DNA of 10,837 nucleotides, taken from Bacteriovoracaceae bacterium. Its GTDB lineage: Bacteria; Bdellovibrionota; Bacteriovoracia; Bacteriovoracales; Bacteriovoracaceae. Positions within the stretch are counted from its first letter, which is position 1; each line of letters begins with the position of its first letter. The stretch lies in contig SKIL01000189.1 in assembly GCA_007116425.1 (NCBI GenBank), positions 1 to 10,837 on the forward strand. Direction: 5' to 3'. Shown piece by piece: positions 9,101 to 10,837 of the stretch. Position numbers and translations under genes: made by a program. Below the pieces are notes generated by a model that worked only from the letters and a program-made list of their open reading frames with translations, was not told where the DNA came from and did not search any database.

Positions 9101-9301
9101 ATCTTAGGAAATTTAGTTGACGGATTAAACCCTGAAAGAGGGATTGCTTCAGCAAATTTGCCAAGCGCATTTGGTGAGAACACAAGCTCAATAGCTTGTC
9201 ATGCACAGGCCGGACAACAAAGAGGAGGCCAAGATTTCCTCCAAATGTTTGATCAAATGACTGGAGGAGATTTTGCGACAGGACGAGGAACAAGTCGATA
9301 G
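6104..9301 (+). CDS. Large exported Gln/Asn-rich coiled-coil protein
   Basis: The protein has 1,065 residues if it starts at ATG 6104. An in-frame GTG at 6122 has the better Shine-Dalgarno (AAGAGGA at 6109-6115, six bases before it) and may be the real start; both give a basic N-terminus. A signal peptide is visible: a hydrophobic stretch at about 21-43 and an AxA cleavage site, FANA-QT, after residue 45. There is no lipobox, so the product should be periplasmic or secreted. The mature protein is mainly helical and polar, starting with a Gln/Met-rich stretch (residues about 70-105) and followed by long coiled-coil segments (for example about 600-660 and 690-775). It has roughly 20 cysteines spread along the chain, including C580, C587 and C594 at exact heptad spacing. 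The last 60 residues are Gly/Gln-rich and look flexible. I see no catalytic motif and do not recognise the family. The metallopeptidase gene follows 31 bp after its TAG stop, which implies co-transcription. A structural or adhesive role is possible but inferred. Confidence 0.88.
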   Translation: MKRGKTVNKLRWESLQKCSKSLCTFMTILCLGSTPILSDIAFANAQTPNPDLKNRDEHKVNQNQAVNQVGALMQNFIGMHQSHQNQMQMINQQAQLQQMMTPQYEPARFFRQCQMLSAPNFPEGICSQPPTSPHEAGLVNAVTEGAERQIEIIKMAMSEAKNQPDGLGIQCLEDARNQTNTQLRNRLEGLTALITEINKQNQKFRDDNQQLLNAIQDDYALLTGQNKGRRDLASQSQNHADLFSNECQNIMAKESGVGRINQIMNSSGLLGLQNDITSERGEATSFLSNRSSVISDIETSIQNIQRGIRNHGVETTSGDFNTLFQRIAGSDEATRQLFGSDSPLVRVVGSEFTEIQQRKNDAQQTLASLGVSTNIPTMDGNFRRNLNDSFIDDIVHEMRRSNDNLVVKCMTGQGSSARGMSLDDVLASVHHSQIEDRSIPAVREFQGQLRQILNSDSSLEAKLDQIRQLEERSGQIRITYLDSESRMVQGGSIYNYFQQASQSCRREVNRTTTTSQHRLNDNIQRVRNELHGLANEYDTFASNLANNISDTLINCQGRDLPSGANSCHSGMMDKTNPQFCVRHATQCANQINSCYSEVRQVVETKQNEIQQKANQYNNNIQAFVAAQEQLLTQIKNRLLQDQTMIQQFFPGADFSLEANLFITMPEMVDEFGVQIRGGSDFIPGGLEELAERVHQMQAKFSEQANKVNNVLNDYISKQRENLRKQKHNLSRRVDQCERKLQAFASKANKDYERERELFQKSATEVQNVCNRFEQLGAMNPHAACDGFVQDLFKSSLEASAHLSAEAKRVINDYNNHCAEFQNERRVSSKDEFEGDLVELCKANGGVWDKSIRDIANRYASSMNGVSGRDIINYMDTGDSRDIENYRDNQHVLEQFRELHLSIKDGRISQSSTSEDIIQDLGDRFCKGISQESKCRQRINDQLINSINGYSETNICNNIGIEAFAKASASATTDNNNTIRTTADRLRSDIVRDNYSRANIILGNLVDGLNPERGIASANLPSAFGENTSSIACHAQAGQQRGGQDFLQMFDQMTGGDFATGRGTSR
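6109..6115 (+). promoter_or_regulatory. Ribosome binding site favouring GTG 6122 over ATG 6104
   Basis: AAGAGGA is followed by six bases and then GTG 6122, in frame with ATG 6104. The upstream ATG has only a weak AGGG within a possible hairpin. Starting at GTG removes six residues (MKRGKT) and leaves the signal peptide intact. Confidence 0.5.
8357..8370 (+). repeat. (GA)7 dinucleotide repeat inside the coiled-coil gene
   Basis: Seven GA units encode the ERERE run in a charged helix at about residues 752-756. Loss or gain of one unit would frameshift the rest of the protein. Confidence 0.9.
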
Positions 9302-9322
9302 GACTTGGGCCTAAGCAAAAGC

Positions 9323-9327
9323 AAGGA
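9323..9327 (+). promoter_or_regulatory. Ribosome binding site for the GTG start of the metallopeptidase gene
   Basis: AAGGA is followed by five bases and then GTG 9333, which opens directly into a basic N-terminus and a lipoprotein-type signal peptide. The next in-frame ATG lies past 9790, far inside the protein, so GTG is the only sensible start. Confidence 0.7.
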
Positions 9328-9332
9328 AGAAA

Positions 9333-10837
9333 GTGAATTCAGGAAGAGAAAACAACATTAACAAGAAAAGCTTTTTATCCATAAACGTATGGATCAATTT
9401 AGTCTTTCTTTCTCTCGCATTAAGTGCAGCCTCTTGCCTACCCGAAAATACATCAGAAACAAAATCTTCAGGTGCAAGAGGAAGTGGTGGCACGCTAAGC
9501 TCGCCTGCTTCAGTAAATCCGGGTTTTGGAAGAATCTTATCAGATAATCCCATCATACTCTCCCGAAATGCGAACCTTTCCCCAGAGGCGAACTTAGATA
9601 GTTGGCTTAGCAATACTCCTGAGTTTATTGTTTTAGATCAACACTTAAACAAGCGCTGCGAGCTCTCACCGGGTTTCCCAGCGGTCAATAATTGTGTCAG
9701 AGTCAAAAAAGACGAAAATTTTTCACAAATTACAAACTCATCTGCCAGATGGGCCTACTCGACTCGCACAGATGAGTTTCACGAAGTGAATACATTTGCA
9801 CATATGCAAAGAATAATTCAGAGATATTTCTCCGTCTTCAAAGAAAGGCTTGAATCTCCCTACTCTACAACCGTTCCAGGTAATTATTTAGACTCGAAGG
9901 CCTTCTGGTTGTCAGATAGAACCCTCTGGGGTTATGCAAACTGTAACCTTATAGATAACGCCTCTTTCAGCCCTTCGAAGTTTTCAATCTGCATGGGGAA
10001 AGACTCCGAGTTTAGCAATATGCGATGGGCCCAAGACTCAACTATTATTTACCATGAAATGGGACACGCTTTTAACTATATTCTAACCAATACAAGAAAC
10101 ACTGCAGATCCGGCGATTCTTGAACGCTCTGCCTTGAGAACATTTTTCTATGACGAAGGTGGATCGATTGACGAAGGGCTTTCAGATTATGCAAGCTATT
10201 TTATGAATGGAAGAACAAAAATTGGTGAATGGGCCATGGGGCGACTCAATCAAGCCGCCAGACCCATGAGCGAAGCCGAGTCAATCCATATACCAGGAGT
10301 CAATACAACAAGTTCGGGCAGGCTTTCTTACCCCACTTATGTGACCTATGACCCAAACTTTCCATCAGACCCACTGGAGGATGTTCACTTTGCAGGGCAA
10401 ATCATTTCCCACTATCTTGTTGCTTTAACTGAAGATATACAGTACCACTGCCATATCAGTAATAGTAGAGCTAGAGATCTCGTCATGTTTGCTATCAGTG
10501 AGTCTTTAACTAAGCTTGGAGACCTTACGGCAAAAGGTTCCGACAGTAACCCAGAAGGACATATCAATCACAGTCGTGCACATGCAAGAGAGTGGATTCG
10601 AATCAACAATCCTATTAACTTTAGATCTTTTTCTCAAAGCATGGCGAGAAAGGTTAAAAATATTATCGTCGATAATAATCAGCTAAATTGTGACTATACG
10701 ACAGATGATCACGAGAGGCTTTTAGATAGCTATGGGCTTCTTTTATTTCGTACCTATAATGAGAGCGGAAATCATAAAGACTATGGCCACATGGCCGACT
10801 TTGACACTAGAGTTCTAAGCTCCAATCGCATAAAGAC
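9333..10837 (+). CDS. Lipoprotein zinc metallopeptidase, gluzincin type, 3' end missing (partial)
   Basis: The frame is open from GTG 9333 to the right edge, giving 501 complete codons without a stop. The N-terminus is basic (NNINKKSF), then hydrophobic (VWINLVFLSLALSAASC). Cys35 is preceded by AAS, an acceptable though not ideal lipobox, and followed by a Ser/Gly-rich linker. The residue after Cys35 is Leu, not Asp, which would suit an outer-membrane lipoprotein. H241-EMG-H245 is a HExxH zinc motif within YHEMGHAFNY. Thirty-six residues on, GSIDEGLSDY places E281 as the likely third zinc ligand, as in the thermolysin (M4) and fungalysin (M36) gluzincins. H352 in DVHFAGQII resembles the VH segment of M4 that carries the catalytic His231. 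Nine cysteines besides Cys35 may form disulfides. The product should be a surface or periplasmic protease; its substrate is unknown. The gene sits 31 bp after the coiled-coil gene and probably shares its transcript. The exact peptidase family is uncertain, but the zinc-peptidase call is firm. Confidence 0.85.
   Translation, partial: MNSGRENNINKKSFLSINVWINLVFLSLALSAASCLPENTSETKSSGARGSGGTLSSPASVNPGFGRILSDNPIILSRNANLSPEANLDSWLSNTPEFIVLDQHLNKRCELSPGFPAVNNCVRVKKDENFSQITNSSARWAYSTRTDEFHEVNTFAHMQRIIQRYFSVFKERLESPYSTTVPGNYLDSKAFWLSDRTLWGYANCNLIDNASFSPSKFSICMGKDSEFSNMRWAQDSTIIYHEMGHAFNYILTNTRNTADPAILERSALRTFFYDEGGSIDEGLSDYASYFMNGRTKIGEWAMGRLNQAARPMSEAESIHIPGVNTTSSGRLSYPTYVTYDPNFPSDPLEDVHFAGQIISHYLVALTEDIQYHCHISNSRARDLVMFAISESLTKLGDLTAKGSDSNPEGHINHSRAHAREWIRINNPINFRSFSQSMARKVKNIIVDNNQLNCDYTTDDHERLLDSYGLLLFRTYNESGNHKDYGHMADFDTRVLSSNRIK

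Noticed and set aside
9303..9316. CTTGGGCCTAAG as a terminator between genes 3 and 4
   Set aside because: It is a palindrome without a loop or T-run, and the next gene's ribosome site follows at once.
9311..9613. Antisense open frame of 100 codons
   Set aside because: It overlaps the start, ribosome site and signal peptide of the metallopeptidase gene and has no plausible features of its own.

Overview
The window is AT-rich and densely coded. It holds four protein genes and no RNA gene, CRISPR array, insertion sequence or integrase. The style suggests a Bdellovibrionota-like bacterium, perhaps the Bacteriovorax/Halobacteriovorax group: low GC, very large Cys-rich exported proteins without obvious relatives, a coiled-coil secreted protein, a lipoprotein protease and a sigma-28-like promoter. 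This assignment is an inference from style, not from a marker gene.

Layout. (1) Positions 1-4051, plus strand: the 3' part of a giant Cys-rich protein of more than 1,349 residues. Its reading frame is open to the left edge, so the true start lies outside. It carries beta-sandwich-like segments, one resembling the PA-IL (LecA) lectin fold, followed by Cys-rich modules. (2) Positions 4061-5833, minus strand: a 590-residue inner-membrane protein with an RDD-like N-terminal half, a large soluble C-terminal half and a TTG start. It converges on gene 1 with only 9 bp between the stop codons. (3) Positions 5834-6103: a divergent intergenic region with an exact GCCGATAA, the -10 sequence of sigma-28 (FliA) promoters, upstream of gene 3. 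(4) Positions 6104-9301, plus strand: a 1,065-residue exported, Gln/Asn-rich helical protein with heptad-spaced cysteines. (5) From 9333 to the right edge, plus strand: a GTG-initiated putative lipoprotein metallopeptidase (gluzincin type) with HEMGH, a DEGLSDY third-ligand motif and a later VH motif. It is cut by the window end.

How they may work together. Genes 3 and 4 lie 31 bp apart on one strand and look like one transcription unit, possibly driven by the sigma-28-like promoter. One product is a large secreted or periplasmic coiled-coil protein and the other a surface-anchored zinc protease. Gene 1 would be a large extracellular or surface protein with a possible sugar-binding module. 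A cell-envelope or prey-contact role is attractive but unproven; no gene here has a function I can name with certainty. The most notable points are the metallopeptidase gene, which an ATG-based scan misses, the sigma-28-like element, the lectin-like segment and the heptad-spaced cysteines.
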